Shown here: positions 62,365 through 64,000 of the stretch, one piece after another
Numbering within the stretch: the stretch's first letter is position 1
How the letters are laid out: every line of letters starts with the position of its first letter
Source: Carnegiea gigantea
Taxonomy: Eukaryota; Streptophyta; Magnoliopsida; Caryophyllales; Cactaceae
Length of the DNA stretch: 64,000 nucleotides
Assembly: GCA_029747015.1 (NCBI GenBank)
Contig: JAKOGI010000834.1
Span: forward strand, 70,825 to 134,824
Direction: 5' to 3'
The notes under the pieces: generated by a model
Told to the model about the DNA's origin: nothing
Database searches by the model: none
Seen by the model: the letters and a program-made list of their open reading frames with translations, nothing else
Translations under genes and position numbers: made by a program

Positions 62365-64000
62365 GAGTAAAATTTCCTGCAAGTGTACGGCGCCAATATA
62401 ATTAGCACTAGCAAGTAGGAGTCGTGCCCACATGAAACTTGTTTTCAACCACCAAAGCTAATATAAACAATCAATCTAGGCAAATAATCGCTTTTGAGTG
62501 TGTTTAACTGGAATCAGTTTGAAACTGATGAGTGATAAAAAGTTGGACTTAACAGTAGATGATAATAGCCTCATGTTATAGTTCACTACACTATTATGCC
62601 TAACAGATCGATTGCTAATCTATATAGACCTGCCCATGTAAATGTTTGAAATGGATAGATTCTAAATTAACACTCATGTATGGCTTCTTTCAAAGGTCAT
62701 GAGCAAACAACCCTAATTATTTATTTTCATGAAACTATAAACAAAAAGGCCACAAGATTGAGTACTTGACAATCCCAATTCGAACTCTAATTATTTTCAC
62801 ATTAAGAATTCCAATTGCTCGAGAAGATACAGGAGGTACAGGTTTCAACTTTCGTTGCTCCCTTAAACCCTAATTAAGAACAGTGAAAATAATCTCTTTT
62901 AAGACTTTCATCAAATAATTGGTGGACTAAATGAGAATCCAAAGCAAAAACTTGGGCAAGCTTTACTAAAGCCTAGATCTTTATTAAACCAAGCATAACA
63001 GGGGCTACACCCAACCCGAGAGGAGAATTTAGTCTATAGTCATATTCATAGTAACAATTTCAAAACCTAATTGATATACATTGATGAACACAAAAACCTA
63101 GAAAAGCAATAACAAAGTAAGAGGGAACTGAGAAACAAACTTCGATTAATCGTAGTAAAAGTTGTAAAACAATTTTCAATGTTGATGAATTTGATGCACA
63201 AGAGTCTTTAAAACCTCCCTAATAAACCTTAAAAATTGCCTTTCAAGACGTCTTTTCAGATAGACTAAAAAGATCCCCCAAATAAAGTCTGAAAACTATT
63301 TTAGTAATGCGAATTCTGGAAAACTGCACGGCTGTGCATTGATGTAGGATCGTCAGTGCGCGGTTTTGGGAAACAGGGGTATGCACTGCAAGATTCTGCA
63401 TGATTATGCCATAGTGCACGGTCAACCGTGCAGTCCATTGGGCTCTTCAATCTTGCTTTTTTGACCCTCTAAACTTCATTAGACCTCTTTTCTTCCTTAG
63501 ACCTTGTCCACATGACCTTCCTTTCTATCAAAACTTGTCAATTTCTCATTTAGTGACAAGATTCGTGAAAATAAGAAAAAACATTTTGTAAGCACAATAC
63601 AGACAAAAAAAAAAAAAAAAAACCAAATTCGGCTCTCTCTCATCAAGATCCAACATAGAAATCATAGGAATAAGAGGTCAAACACGGATTAAATGAGGTC
63701 AAAGTAGAGATTTATCAATATCAAGTAGCCTCATTTTGATTATCACATTAGCATTCATATTTAAGCAATTTACCTTCTTATTTTCCAACATTATCCCAGT
63801 AACAAGGTTATTCGCACTTTTTTTGTAGCCATTAATTAGCTATTGCTTTAGTCATTTGTCTCACCACCAATACCTTCCATCGATCTTCCACTAAGCGAAT
63901 ATGTGGAGGAATTGGTTATAACTACTATTGAGAAGTTAGTTACAACCAATGCTACATCATCTCAATTCTGTTAGCATAGATATTTATGGTTATTGCTCTT
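62365..64000. mobile_element. Probable LTR-retrotransposon non-coding remnant
   Basis: AATTTCCTGCAAGTGTACGG at about 62369, then GTCGTGCCCACATGAA, later AACAGGGGCTACACCCAACC and GAGAGGAGAATTTAGTCTAT near 63000, and a TGCACGG/CCGTGCA-rich region at 63320-63440. This set of sequences recalls the long non-coding spacers or LTRs of plant gypsy elements (Tat/Ogre/Athila-type). No coding domain and no terminus was found; it may continue beyond the window. The assignment is from memory of such repeats and is uncertain. A poly(A) run lies at 63605-63622. Confidence 0.4.

Overview
This is a window of plant nuclear DNA, almost certainly from a eudicot. The evidence is AT-rich intergenic sequence, intron-containing genes with GT/AG borders, plant-type gene families, and dense plant transposons (CACTA, hAT and Harbinger DNA elements, copia and gypsy LTR elements, LINE remnants). 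The species cannot be named from the sequence. Nothing bacterial or viral was seen.

Four host genes look intact, all on the + strand: (1) a two-exon MATE/DETOXIFICATION transporter (7029-8785, 526 aa); (2) a single-exon four-EF-hand calmodulin-like protein (29695-30282, 195 aa); (3) a two-exon small hydrophilic plant protein of unknown function (43648-44564, 185 aa); (4) a nine-exon polytopic membrane protein of the Arabidopsis At3g27390 type (49210-53829, 555 aa). All exon joins of the multi-exon genes keep frame. A degenerate 3' fragment of the MATE gene lies at about 21322-21830. I see no operon-like or pathway link between the four genes; each sits alone among repeats.

The rest is mostly transposon-derived. 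A 9.1-kb CACTA element (11364-20472) carries a broken TNP2-type transposase and an En/Spm (Ptta-like) gene remnant on the minus strand. A 1197-bp solo LTR (13081-14277) with a perfect ATAGG duplication splits the transposase. A second CACTA (24605-29177, GTT duplication) has a spliced but stop-containing Ptta-type gene, a 140-bp tandem repeat and a GC-rich leader. A third, 595 bp long (39628-40222, ATG duplication), consists almost only of GGTCTC/GAGACC repeats. Two related 460-bp hAT-type MITEs (20816-21273 and 45591-46051) lie in opposite orientation. A 1035-bp Harbinger-like MITE (37095-38129, TAA duplication) has a large foldback core.

The LTR retrotransposons are a copia deletion derivative (32986-35463, TTCAA duplication) and a full-length but dead gypsy element (54334-59601) about 500 bp behind gene 4. 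LINE fragments lie near 10.0, 36.4 and 42.4 kb, four copies of a SINE-like TTG-tailed repeat are scattered, and the last 1.6 kb looks like LTR-element spacer. Long TG, TA and GA microsatellites and poly(C)-poly(A) tracts are frequent.

I did not find a convincing undescribed biological system. The strongest observations are the nested CACTA/solo-LTR structure, exon-like blocks inside the first CACTA that may be captured host sequence, the partial MATE duplication and the repeated poly(C)/poly(A) junctions.
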